DNA of 64,000 nucleotides, taken from Rhizobiaceae bacterium (GTDB lineage: Bacteria > Pseudomonadota > Alphaproteobacteria > Rhizobiales > Rhizobiaceae). Made by a program: the position numbers and the translations under genes. Numbering within the stretch: position 1 is the first letter of the stretch; each line of letters starts with the position of its first letter. Location of the stretch: the NCBI GenBank assembly GCA_023953775.1, contig JAMLJD010000004.1:52393-116392 (forward strand). The letters are read 5' to 3'. Positions 46,561-56,088 of the stretch are shown here, piece by piece. The notes beneath the pieces were generated by a model that saw only the letters and a list, made by a program, of their open reading frames with translations, had not been told where the DNA came from and ran no database searches.

Positions 46561-47550
46561 CTAGTCATGCACAAAGGAAACATTGTCGTTGCCCACCCTG
46601 ATCTGCGACCGCCGCACGGTCTCATCGACCTCTTCCTGGCAGCGTTCGAACTCGGCGATCCGCGCCAGAATGAGCTCGGCGATCGTGTTCATCGCATCGA
46701 GCGTCTGGCTGCCGATATGCGGCGTGCACAGGACATTCGGCAGCTTCAGGAGTTCGTCGTCGCGGTCCACCGGCTCATGGTGGTAGACGTCCAGCGCGGC
46801 AGAGCGGATCGCGCCGCTGCGCAGTGCCTCGATCAGCGGTCCGCGGGCGACGATCTCGGCGCGCGCGGTGTTGACCAGCACCGCGCCGCGCGGGAGCAGC
46901 GAGAGCTCGCGCCTGCCGAGCAGCAGGCGCGTGTCGTCGCTCAGCGGAAGATGGATCGAGAGTGCCTGCGAGCGCTCCAGAAGCGTCGCCAGCGGCACGA
47001 AGGTTCCGCGCACCGCATTGGCGGTGATGATCTTCTCGGGCGTGTTCGGGTTGTGGTCGTGGATGAGGATCGAGAATCCGAGCGCCGAGGCGAGCTGGGC
47101 GGTCCGGCGGCCGATGCGGCCGAAACCCAGAATGCCGAGTGGTACCCGGTCGAAATTGAGGCCGATGCGCCGGTATTTGACGCCCCAGTTGCCGGCGCGG
47201 AGCTCGTCGGACATGAACTGCGTTTCCCGCCACGCGGCCAGCAGCATGGTCACGGCATGCTCGGCGACGGCCTGCGTTCCGCCGGGCGCGGCATCCACCT
47301 CGACGCCCCGGAGCCGCGCGGCTTCCATGTCGATATTGTCGAAGCCGGATCCGGCCTTGATGATGAGCTTCAGATCGGGCGCCGCGGCGATGTGGCGGGC
47401 GGTCAGGTCCAGATGGCTGCGCATGACGATGATCTCGGCGTCGGCGAGCGCTCGGTCGATCGGTCCGCTCTCGACCTGAACGATCTTGTGGCTGTGCCTC
47501 AGCGCCTCGATCAGCTCCGGCGCATATTGTCCAAGCAGGAGAATGTTCAT
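46561..47550 (-). CDS. D-2-hydroxyacid dehydrogenase, second copy
   Basis: A 329-residue NAD-dependent dehydrogenase of the phosphoglycerate dehydrogenase class without an ACT domain: LKLIIKAGSGFDNIDMEAAR, VPLGILGFGRIGRRTAQLAS (Rossmann), LVNTARAEIVARGPL, LDVYHHEPVDRDDELLKLP and VLCTPHIGSQTL with the catalytic His. It is distinct from the copy inside the phosphonate operon. It is divergent from an MFS exporter across a palindrome-rich region. Probable reduction of a 2-oxo acid intermediate. Confidence 0.88.
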   Translation of the reverse strand: MNILLLGQYAPELIEALRHSHKIVQVESGPIDRALADAEIIVMRSHLDLTARHIAAAPDLKLIIKAGSGFDNIDMEAARLRGVEVDAAPGGTQAVAEHAVTMLLAAWRETQFMSDELRAGNWGVKYRRIGLNFDRVPLGILGFGRIGRRTAQLASALGFSILIHDHNPNTPEKIITANAVRGTFVPLATLLERSQALSIHLPLSDDTRLLLGRRELSLLPRGAVLVNTARAEIVARGPLIEALRSGAIRSAALDVYHHEPVDRDDELLKLPNVLCTPHIGSQTLDAMNTIAELILARIAEFERCQEEVDETVRRSQIRVGNDNVSFVHD

Positions 47551-47660
47551 CGGCCGCCTTCGGTCCTCGTAACCAGGGCGCGGTGGTCTCGGTCTTGCCG
47601 CGACCGCGACGGGCCGGAACCAACTTTTTCCGGTGCCGCCATTTCCATCATCGCCAAACC

Positions 47661-47691
47661 GCAGTATGTGTCAATAATCGATACATTCTGC
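47661..47691. promoter_or_regulatory. 31-base imperfect palindrome
   Basis: It begins GCAGTATGTGTC and ends GATACATTCTGC, centred on 47676; 12 of 15 base pairs are symmetrical. It contains TGTCAAT and CGATACA, resembling the halves of the island operator motif but one base further apart. Probably a regulator site for the divergent pair. Confidence 0.5.
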
Positions 47692-47717
47692 ACTGTGTTC
47701 GAAAAATTGGAAATAGT

Positions 47718-47735
47718 GCAAATTTTGATATTTGC
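47718..47735. promoter_or_regulatory. Island operator motif, copy 3
   Basis: GCAAATTTTGATATTTGC has 6-base inverted arms, and GTGCAAATTTTGATAT (47716-47731) matches GTATCAATTTTGATAC at 12 of 16 positions. It lies 63 bases upstream of the MFS start codon. Confidence 0.45.
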
Positions 47736-47797
47736 CCGCCGGGATACAACCTCCGTTTTATCGCGGCAGGCGAAAACAACCTGAACGGTTGCCTCTG

Positions 47798-49024
47798 ATG
47801 GCATGGACCGCCGCCCGTAACGACCTTCTCAGCCGACTCCGTCGTCCCGGTATCGCGTTGCTCCATCTCGTCGCCATGCTGGACGGCTTCGCCGTTGCAA
47901 TGGTCATACCGCTTCTGCCGCGGCTGGCCGCAAATGCCGGTGCCGCCCCCGGCGAATGGGTCATCATCGTCACCCTCAACGGCATCCTGCTGACCATCGG
48001 TTCCTTCGCCTGGGCGCGCGTGGTCGTGCTGTCGCGGGCGCGGGCCATCATCGGCCTGACGCTGGGGGTCAAGGCGCTGTTCCTTGCGGCACTGTGCCTC
48101 GACCCGTCATGGATCGGGCTGATCGTCAATCGCGGGCTCTCGGGCATCATGGTCGGCACCCCGGTCGCCGTGCAGACGCTGCTGATGGCGATGGCGGGCA
48201 GCGACAGCCGCCACAGGGCCACCTTCATCTCGAGTTTCGCCGTGGCGACCGGGTTCGGCCTGACGCTCGGCCCGCTCGCAGCACTCCTCGTTCTCGAAGA
48301 TATTGTGCCGCTCGACACGCTGCTGCTTACCGTCGCGGTCATGACGCTGACGCTCGCCGGCATCGCGGCATTTGGCCGGCAAGGCGAGATTCCGGCCGAT
48401 GCCGCCAGACCCGCGGGCGGCAAGCCGGCACCGGTCCGGGACAGGTACACGCCGGGCGTGATGGCGCTGCTCGCGACAAGCGGCCTGTCGCGCTGCGCCA
48501 CGACCGCGTTTCCGGTCCTGTTGCTCCTGTACGCGGAGGCGGGCCAACAGGGCATCGCGGTCTCGTTCGCCGCAGTGCTGATCTCGCTGATCGGGTTCCT
48601 GGAGATTGGCGCGCAACTCGTTGCGCCGGTCGCCGTCGGCCGGTTCGACCAGCTTCGCATCAATATCGTGCTGCTCGCGCTGATCTCGACCGGGCTGATT
48701 GTCGCCGCGATCTCGCTGGCGCCCGTTGCCGCGGTCTGCGCGGCGATTCTCGTCGCGGTCGGAGGCGGCGCCCTTCGCACCACGCTTACAAGCTGGATGG
48801 TCGATCTGCACCAGGGTCAGGTCGGCCGTCTCCTTGGCGACAATCTCGGCGTCAACGGCATCGCACGCGCGGCGGCCCCCGCCACGGCCGGCGCAGCGTT
48901 CGGCGCGGGTGCCGAGCCTCGTGCTCGCTGCCTTGCCGCGATCCCGCCGCTGCTGATCGCCGTCATCATCCCGGCGACGCGGCGGCCGCAGCATTTTTCC
49001 CTCAACAACCGGCTGGAGGATTGA
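47798..49024 (+). CDS. MFS exporter of the island (first)
   Basis: A 408-residue membrane protein with about 12 hydrophobic segments. LHLVAMLDGFAVAMVIPLLPRL is the first segment with the usual acidic residue; the loop WARVVVLSRARAIIGLTLG follows segment two, and IVNRGLSGIMVGTPVAVQTLLM is segment four. The central loop is Pro/Ala rich (AARPAGGKPAPVRD). The sequence after FGAGA near 48910 may be slightly shifted. It probably exports the pathway product, protecting the cell. It begins 4 bases upstream of the nucleotidyltransferase-like gene end-to-start. Confidence 0.83.
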   Translation: MAWTAARNDLLSRLRRPGIALLHLVAMLDGFAVAMVIPLLPRLAANAGAAPGEWVIIVTLNGILLTIGSFAWARVVVLSRARAIIGLTLGVKALFLAALCLDPSWIGLIVNRGLSGIMVGTPVAVQTLLMAMAGSDSRHRATFISSFAVATGFGLTLGPLAALLVLEDIVPLDTLLLTVAVMTLTLAGIAAFGRQGEIPADAARPAGGKPAPVRDRYTPGVMALLATSGLSRCATTAFPVLLLLYAEAGQQGIAVSFAAVLISLIGFLEIGAQLVAPVAVGRFDQLRINIVLLALISTGLIVAAISLAPVAAVCAAILVAVGGGALRTTLTSWMVDLHQGQVGRLLGDNLGVNGIARAAAPATAGAAFGAGAEPRARCLAAIPPLLIAVIIPATRRPQHFSLNNRLED

Positions 49025-49027
49025 ACC

Positions 49028-50562
49028 ATGCGCGCAACAGTGACGGAGCGACGCCCGCTTCTCGCATGGGCGGTCGGAGCAAAGCCAGGCGAAGGCTACT
49101 GCGGAGGCCATTCCGACGAGCGGCTGCTCAAGCTGTGCTTCGACCACCGGGTGGCGGGGCCGGCTGCTGGCGCGCCTGAGGAACTCCAGGCCTGATTGGG
49201 CAAGCGACGCTTCTGGCGGGTCTCAGGAACAGCAGGCGGAGAACCTGAAACTCGTGACGATGCACAGCGCGGCCTTCAAGGCCATTCGCGACCGCTACCT
49301 GACGCATGGCGAGAAGATCATCAGCATGAAGGCTGGTTTGCTTCGCCTATGCGGGAAATCCCGACCATGCCGCAGGACCTCGACATCGACATCCTGGTCG
49401 ATGATCCCGAGACGCTCGCCGCTGCAATGCGGGCCGACAAGGTGACCGAATACCGCAACGTATCACCGCATGAGATCATCAATGCGCGCATCGAAGGGGT
49501 CGGCATCGACCTGCACGCCCACTATCCGATCTGGTCGCTCGACGGCGACGCCGCGTGGCCTGGCAGGGCGCGGCCGCGAGCAAGACGCCATCCTGCACCG
49601 GGGCGAACTCCAGGTCAGTCCGCTGGACATTCGAGATCTGCTGACCAGTCATTTGCCGCCGAAGTGTTCGGCGTCGAGGGTGTGCACGTGCCCGATCCGT
49701 CCATCGCGGTTCTGATCATAGCGCCCATTGCTTCCGCGACTTCCATGTCCTTCTCGTCGATCACGGTGCGCGCGAAGCCGACGCTGAAGTTCGGCGATCT
49801 CGCGGAGATGGGTGACTATCTTTCACAGCCGGGCTTCTCGCCGCAGCGGCTGCTGGCCTTCGCCGACAAGACCCATGCGACGCAGGCCGTCCGGTGGATG
49901 GCGCGGATACTGCTCCAACTCACCGGGGACGACCGGCTGGCGACGGCGCTCGGTGCGTCCCCCTCATCGGAAGAAAGACTTCTTCCTCGCAGTTCCCGCG
50001 CGCCGTATGGGGCGGCTTCTTCGCCCGGCTGCCGGACAGTTTCGAAAACTTCATAGCCGGCAAGATACCGACCGCGCAGGTGGTCTCCGCGCTCGGCGGG
50101 ACTGGCAATCGATGCCGAGGGCGTAGGCCGCATCAGCATCGAGGCGACGTGGGCGCGCCGACATCGCCGGGCGGCAACACGCACGTCCTCGACCGACCGA
50201 ACACCGCTGCCCCGGCCGCGATCTCGATCCGCCGCGACGACCGGGACATCGCCGTGGTGGTGGAGGGCGAAACATTGTCGCGCGGGCCGAACACGCGGGT
50301 CCATCGATATTGCCGGCTATCCTCGGAATGGAACTGGACAGGAGCGCCGACCGGGTCACGGCCAAGAAGTCGATCTCACGTCCCCGAGCCCCGACCGTCT
50401 CGAGAAAGACACGCCGCCCGGCTTCCGGCTCGAATACCACATGGATCCGACCCTGCCGACCTGCCGGAAAACGGCGAGATACCGGGGCTGGTCGGCGTCG
50501 GCGAATTCGAGCACACTCCGGTCATGCGCGCGGGGACGCTGGTTCCCTTCGTCATCCGGTAG
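49028..50562 (+). pseudogene. Nucleotidyltransferase-like protein, heavily frameshifted
   Basis: Piecing frames together gives about 510 residues. Near the N-terminus: LLAWAVGAKPGEGYCGG and MHSAAFKAIRDRYLTHGEKI; then DLDIDILVDDPETLAAAMRA followed by VSPHEIINARIEGVGIDLHAH. The IDILV with a preceding Asp and a downstream D-x-H resemble the uncharacterised nucleotidyltransferase family PF14907. The C-terminal part (EGVGRISIEATWAR; DIAVVVEGETLSRGPNTRVH; FRLEYHMDP...VPFVIR) is unknown to me. At least six frame changes are needed. It lies between an exporter and the OTCase-like gene; a nucleotide-transfer role in the pathway is possible but unproven. Confidence 0.5.
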
Positions 50563-50614
50563 CTTGCGACCTCTTCCGTTCGAAACCCGACCCGTCATCC
50601 AACAAGGGGCGACA

Positions 50615-51579
50615 ATGCCGAAAAACCTCAAGAACCGCAAAGTCTTCTGATCGTTGAACGAATTCACCAGCCCGGAACTCGTGCGGCTCATAGACAGGGC
50701 GATCGACTGCAAGAAGCTGAAGCAGGCGCGACCTTCAATCACGGCCTGAAAAACCGGAACATTCAGGCATCTTCCTGAAGCTGTCGGGCCGCACCAGCAC
50801 GTCCTTCGTGGTAGCATCGCATGATGAGGGCGCGCATCTTCAGTTCTTCCCGGCGGAGAACATCCGGTTCGGCCACAAGGAGAGCGTCAAGGACTTCGCC
50901 CGGCTGGTCGGGCGCCTGGTTCTGATGATCGCCGCGGCTTCGAGGCACGACCGCCGAACAGCTTGCCGAGCATGCCGGCATTCCGGGTGGAACGGTCTCA
51001 CCGACACGCACCATCCGACCCAGGTGCTCGCCGACGTCATGACCTTCGCTGAGGAGTTCGGCACGATCGCCGGCCTCACCATCGCCTATCTCGGCGACGG
51101 GCGGAACAACATGGTCACCTCGCTGGCGATCGGTGCTGGAAGTTCGGCCATCATCTGCAGGATCGTGGCGCCCGCGAACTGTAGCCGACCAAGGCCATGA
51201 TGGCCGACATCAACGACAATACGCTCGAAAGGCTCGGCAGCGTCACGATCACCGACAAGGTCAGCGACGGCGTAGCGGGGACGGATGCGGTCTACACCGA
51301 CGTCTGGGTGTCGATGGGCGAGAAGGTTCCCGTCGAGGAGCGGGATCAGGCTCAAGCCTTACAAGGTGACGCCGGACGTCATGAAGGCGACGGCCGCGCC
51401 AATTCAATCTTCATGCACTGCCTGCCGGCGTTCCACGATCTGAAACCGAGGTGGCGCGGGAATATCCCCGAGCTGATCGAGGTCGACGATGCCGTGTCTG
51501 GAGGTCCGCAGAGCCGGTCTTGACCAGGCCGAGAACCGGATGCATTCGATCAAGGGCGCTGATGCTCGAAACGACCTGA
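50615..51579 (+). pseudogene. Ornithine carbamoyltransferase-like protein with SGRTS motif, heavily frameshifted
   Basis: The pieces follow OTCase from end to end: NLKNRKVF, LNEFTSPELVRLIDRAIDCK, LKLSGRTSTSFVVASHDEGAH, ENIRFGHKESVKDFARLVGR, WNGLTDTHHPTQVLADVMTF, LTIAYLGDGRNNMVTSL, VYTDVWVSMGEKVP, SIFMHCLPAFHDL and a C-terminal AENRMHSIKA. The carbamoyl-phosphate motif STRTR is replaced by SGRTS. I recall, without being able to check, the same replacement in the phaseolotoxin-insensitive OTCase ArgK. It may be a self-resistance enzyme or a pathway carbamoyltransferase. An in-frame TGA follows KVF and several frame changes occur. AGGGG lies before the ATG. Confidence 0.78.
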
Positions 51580-52200
51580 CTACCACATCCGCAACGCGAT
51601 GCCGGCGAGCGCGACCCTGAGCGCGGCGCCGGCTGCAACCATCACGCCGATGGTGGACGCCAGAAGATTGCGGATCGCGGCGGAACCACGCGGTTCCGCG
51701 CCGCGGCGACGACGGCCAGATACCAGGCCATTGCGCCGACGACATAGCCCGTCGCGACAAGCGGTATGGCGTTCCGGGCGGGTCCAAGTGCGGCCAGCAT
51801 GGCGCCCGCAACAGCATTATCGAACTATATGCCGGCATTGGATGATGCCGAGACTGCCGTTTGCGGTATGCCCGCGGGTAGGGCGACCCCCGTCGGGACG
51901 GCGCGCCAGATCGCTGACGAGCTGCCGCCGCGAAGGCAACGAAGAACAGCGCGCGGCACCACTCATCCCGAGCGCGTGCCAACGCTCCGGCAGAAGCGCG
52001 AAGCCCGTGGCCGCCGCGGCCAGTCCGGCGGCGTAGACGACCTCCGATATCGCGTAGCCGGCGAGCATCCGTGCGGTGGTGGCGCGGCCGGCCTGCGAGG
52101 CGACGACCAACGCCTGCAATCGCCGGCCCGGCGCCAGCGACAGGGCCAGCGCCAGCACGAGCCCGGCACCGAACGCAATTGCTCCTGACGTGAAATCCAT
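51580..52200 (-). pseudogene. LysE-like membrane exporter, frameshifted
   Basis: A membrane protein of about 205 residues when repaired: MDFTSGAIAFGAGLVLALAL and PGRRLQALVVASQAGRAT (the LysE family starts with a similar P-G motif), MLAGYAISEVVYAAGLAA, VVGAMAWYLAVVAAARN and a final IGVMVAAGAALRVALAGIAL. A GGAGGG site lies 9 bases before the ATG. Frame changes occur near 51965 and again further down. It is convergent with the OTCase-like gene (stops adjacent) and divergent from the ATP-grasp gene. It could export an amino-acid-like product. Confidence 0.6.
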
Positions 52201-52343
52201 CGATCCGTTCCCTCCTCGGCGGTTTCGTCTCATTTTTGAACCGGAACCCTTGCCACGGAAACGGGGCAATTGCATCATCCGTTTTCGACGCGGCCAACCG
52301 ATGCCGCGTGAGGGAGAGGAGCGAGCGCCGCCGCATGGCCACA

Positions 52344-53574
52344 TGATCAACGATTCCAGCTGTCTCGATTGCGCTCTCTGAGCGCGCGAAGCTGCACGGC
52401 CACCGGGTGACTTTCCTGCAGTCGAACGGCTACCGGCTCTACCGGCAGGACGAGTATTGCGACCGGGTGATGGCGAGCCTCGACGAGATCATTCCGCTGG
52501 ACGACACCACCGACCGGGAGCTGGTGGCGACGACGCTCGCCGCCGCGCATGACCGCGCCCCTTCATGGTCCCGAGCCTCAACGAATATACGATCGAAGCG
52601 ACGGCCTACGCCGCCGAGCGGCTCGGGCTGGCTTCACGCCCCATGAGGCCGTACGCCGCGCGCGCGACAGGCACCGGCTGCGCGAAGCCATGCGTGGCCG
52701 GTCTGGCCTCCCGCCCAGTCGCGCCGGGCGGCCAGCCTCGACGCGGTCGGGCCGCTCGCGGACGAGATCGGCTATCCCGTGGTGATCAAGCCGACGACCT
52801 CGGCCGACAGCCGGCTGGCGCGGATCGTGCGGACCGCGGCCCTGCCGGCGACGACCGAGGACAGCCGAGCAGGCTGCGCTCGACGCCGACATGCGCAAGC
52901 GGGATTTCCACCTCGTTCATCGTCGAGGAATTTCGGTGGGGCCGCTGCTTTCGGTGGAAGTCGGGCTTCGCGACGCCGTCTTCTTCGACTTCATGGTTTC
53001 GAACGCATCCAGGCGGCGCATGACGAAACGATCGAGCTTCGGATCGATCATGCCGGCATCGCTCGGCCTGGAGCATCGGGCCGCCTGCATCGACTATGCG
53101 CATCGCGTCGTCGAGGCGCTGGGCTTCGATCGGCCTGTTCCACATCGAGATGATCCTGACCGGTGAAGGCCCGAAGCTGGTGGAAGCGAATCCACGACTG
53201 ATGGGGGGCTCCATGCCCTTCGTCTACGACTTCACGACCGGCGACTTCATCCACGACAGCTGCTCGCCATCCATCTCGGAGAACCGGTCGTTCCCGAAAT
53301 CCCGGCGGGCCGGTGCAGGTCGCCTCGTCGCGTCTCGCAGCTCGAGGCGGGCACGGTCGCGGAAATATCACCGTGAGCCGCCGTGGCGGTGAGATCAGGC
53401 CGGGCATCTGGTGCTCTACGAGACCTATGTGAAGCCCGGCGAAGCGGTGAAGCCGGAGCAGATCGCCGGACGCTTTCGTAGCTCCGCGTCGAGGACGGGA
53501 CGCCGGTGCGCGAGGCCGTCGAGGCGGTGTGGACGGCAAGCGAGCGGCGTCTCGGCGTGACGCTCACCCGATGA
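52344..53574 (+). pseudogene. ATP-grasp ligase (amino acid or peptide ligase type), frameshifted
   Basis: About 410 residues when repaired. N-terminal Rossmann-like part: KLHGHRVTFLQSNGYRLYRQ and PSLNEYTIEATAYAAERLGL. ATP-grasp core: DEIGYPVVIKPTTSADSRLA (ATP lysine), SVEVG, and the metal/catalytic motif FHIEMILTGEGPKLVEANPR followed by LMGGSMPF. The C-terminal part resembles biotin-carboxylase-like ATP-grasp proteins in natural-product clusters, which join a carboxylate to an amine through an acyl phosphate. So the product probably contains an amide bond. The exact start is unclear because of frame changes. The stop overlaps the MFS start (ATGA). Confidence 0.75.
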
Positions 53575-54773
53575 CGGCCGTCGTCGACGCCGAAGCGCCG
53601 GACATCCGGCGCAACTTCTGGACAGCGGATCGCCATGTTCCTGACCATGGCCGGCGCAGGCAACAGTTTCTGGTCTGCTCGTCGCTGGAAACATCTACGC
53701 GGTAACGGGTCTGGCGCTCGATGCCGGGCTGGTTTTCGTCGCCCAGTTCACGGCCGCGATCTTTCTGTCCGGTTTACCGAGCGGCTGCTTGGGCACCCGC
53801 CGCGGTGGGTGCTGCTCATCGCCGACGCAATGGCGCTGCTGGTGGTGATGGCGATCGGCTTCTGTGCCCGAGGACAATATCGTTCTGGTCTCGTTCTGCT
53901 TCGGCGCGCGGCTTCACCGAAGCTTTGATGAAGTCGGCGCGGGGGGGTGGCGATCAAGATCAACTTTCCGGCCGCCGTCGTGGAGCGGTCGAACGCGCTG
54001 CTGGCCGCGCCGCATTATCTCTTCGGCAACGCCGCCGGCGTGGTGCTGGCCTCGCTGATCGTCGAGCGTCTTTCCATAGGCGGCATCGGCCTCGTCGCGG
54101 CCGGCCTGCTCGCACTGTCGATCTGCTGCTATCTCGGCTGACCCTGCGCGACGACACTGCCGCGGCGAAGGATCGCGACTTGTGGCCGCTCGCCCGCGCC
54201 GCGACGGTGTTGCGCACGAATGCCGAGGTTGCGCTACGCGCTCGGCTATGTCTTTGCTCGCACGGCCCTGTTCCAGGGTCACCAGATCGCCCGCACGCTG
54301 GTGCCGATGGACAGGCTGGGGTTGACGGCGTCGCAGTCGAGCGTGTTCCAGCTTCGCCGTCGCGGGCATCCTCGTCGGCACCGTCGTTGTGGCGATGTTC
54401 CTGACCGGCGAGAGGCGGCGGCTGGTGCTGCTGCCGGCCGGCATGGCGGCCACCGCGCTGTTCTGCGTGATGCCGTGGATGACGTTCTCGCCCATCGTCG
54501 CCCTGACCGGCTATTTCCTGTTCCTGGCCTTCTTCGAGATCACCTCTCAGGGCGCAGAACGCCATGCTGTTGGCGGCGGACGATACGCAGATCGCCACGG
54601 CGATGGTCAGTGTTCTACGCGCTGTCCTATGCCGGGATGGCCGCGGTGATCCTGGTGACCGGGCTTTTCAGCGATCTTCGGCGGTGTGCCGTGGTGGCGC
54701 TGGCGTCGCCGCCGCGGCGATCCTCGTCTCGCTGGTTCTCGAGACGCGTCTGCGGCCTGCGATCAGCGCCTGA
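53571..54773 (+). pseudogene. MFS exporter (second), frameshifted
   Basis: About 400 residues when repaired, with some 12 hydrophobic segments: MFLTMAGAGNSF near the start, WVLLIADAMALLVVMAIGF, LLAAPHYLFGNAAGVVLASL, RTALFQGHQIARTLVPMDRL, LVLLPAGMAATALFCVMPWM and VALTGYFLFLAFFEITSQ. Overlaps the ATP-grasp stop by four bases, so ligase and exporter are coupled, as expected for a product-forming and exporting pair. At least seven frame changes. Convergent with the phosphatase gene. Confidence 0.68.
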
Positions 54774-54777
54774 GGCT

Positions 54778-55383
54778 TCAGCGTCGAAGCGGTTTCGCGC
54801 AGCGCCAGCTCGCATGTCTCGGCATTGCCGATCCAGTAGCCTTCCACTCGCGATGGAAGCGCGGCATCATCTCGTGCGGCGCGATGTCGGGCATCGCGTT
54901 CAGCTCGCGCGCGAGGTGAATGAACTGCCAGGCGACACGACGAGGATATCGATGTCCCGCAGCGCGCCGAGATAGTCGAGCTCGCCGCGCACCCGGTCCA
55001 TGAAATCGGCGAAGCCTTCGGGCATCCGGCCCGTCGCTCAGGCCGTGATCCATCGCCGCCCAGTAGTCGGCGATCGCCGAAGCGCGCTGTGACGCGCTGG
55101 TGCCGTTGAAGCGGGTCGGGACAGGTAGATGAATTCCATGCAGCCCGTCGCGGACCTCGCAGGGCAGGCCGGGAAACCGCTCGGTGAATGGGCGCGGCGG
55201 TTTCGAGCGTGCGGCGGAACGGGGAGACGAGCAGAAGGTCGGGGGCTTCGCCATGCGTTCGGCAAACGCGGCAGCCTGCGCGTATCCCTTGTCGCTCAGC
55301 GGTCCTTCGGCGTTGCTGGCGGTCTTGAGGCCGGCATTCGCCGCGCTCTCGGCATGACGAAGAAAGGTGATCTGGCCTGCCAT
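54778..55383 (-). pseudogene. Histidine phosphatase (phosphoglycerate mutase-like), frameshifted
   Basis: About 200 residues when repaired. It starts MAGQITFLRHAESAANAG with the catalytic RH-x-E, continues GPLSDKGYAQAAAFAERMA and LLVSPFRRTLETAAP (second Arg), and later has a segment readable as VVSHGSFIHLARELNA with the second catalytic His. So it is a phosphohistidine phosphatase-type enzyme acting on a sugar, nucleotide or metabolite phosphate. The 3' end is uncertain because of frame changes. It is the third gene of a minus-strand operon with the RibA-like enzyme and a P-loop kinase; it could remove a phosphate from a late intermediate. Confidence 0.68.
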
Positions 55384-55412
55384 CGTCAGATGTGCCCGCG
55401 CCGCCGCTGGCA

Positions 55413-56080
55413 TCAGTGGACCAGCGCCGCGTCGTGGAGTCGAGGATGCGACGCTCGATCGCGTCGGCGCTCTCGGTCGCGTCGAGCACCACGATGTCGG
55501 GGCCGAGTGCGGCGATCGCGAGGAAGTTCTCGCGGACGCGGTGACGTGCGAGAAATCGCGCTCCTCATAGGCGAGGTTGCCCTTGTCGCGCTTCATGATC
55601 CGGTCGAGAACGATCTTGGGCTCGAGGTCGAGGAATGATGATCAGGTCCGGCTTTGGGATGTCGACATTGTAGCGCACGATCGACAGGGTATATCGACGC
55701 CCCGCTCGACGTTGAAGGCGAGCGTGGAGAACACGTAGCGGTCGCAGATCACGGCACCGCCGGCGGCCAGCGCCGGATCGACGACCTCGACGATGTTGCG
55801 GTGGCGGTCGGCCGCCGACAGGAAGCGTCAGGAGACGTCCGTCGGCGGCCGTGCCGTGGGCCAGGTAGGACTTGACCACCGGCTCGTTGCGGTACCAGTC
55901 AGTGGGCTGACGGGTCCGGGTGACCGTGACGCCGCGGCCTTCAAGCGTGCCCTGAAGCCGTTCGACCTGGGTGGTCTTGCCGGTTCCGTCGAAGCCGCAG
56001 ATCGCGACCAGCATGCCTTCGCGGCGTGCCGGCTTGCGCCAGAACAGCGCGTAGTCGGCGGGGTCCAGATCGATAGCCAT
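55413..56080 (-). pseudogene. Thymidylate-kinase-like P-loop kinase (first), frameshifted
   Basis: About 222 residues when repaired. P-loop LVAICGFDGTGKTTQVERLQ at about residue 24; TRTRQPTDWYRNEPVVKSYL replaces the REPGGT motif of true Tmk; then AAGGAVICDRYVFSTLAFN (DRY base-binding motif), YNVDIPKPDLII (Walker B-like) and a lid region IMKRDKGNLAYEERDF. It is clearly paralogous to the intact kinase at 59880. It would phosphorylate a nucleotide or an analogue. It starts 8 bases after the RibA-like stop. Frame changes near 55828, 55690, 55635 and 55530. Confidence 0.75.
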
Positions 56081-56088
56081 CTGACGTA

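Larger units (their letters stand above)
47551..47797. promoter_or_regulatory. Divergent control region between 2-hydroxyacid dehydrogenase and MFS genes
   Basis: This 247-base region has an AT-rich centre with two dyads: a 31-base imperfect palindrome (47661-47691) and GCAAAT-N6-ATTTGC (47718-47735), the latter overlapping a GTATCAATTTTGATAC-like site (47716-47731, 12 of 16 matches). It should contain both promoters. Confidence 0.6.

Noticed and set aside
45922..47784. 620-codon open frame on the plus strand
   Set aside because: Antisense to the SDR and 2-hydroxyacid dehydrogenase genes, both with complete active-site motifs; the frame itself gives a low-complexity Arg/Gly-rich product.
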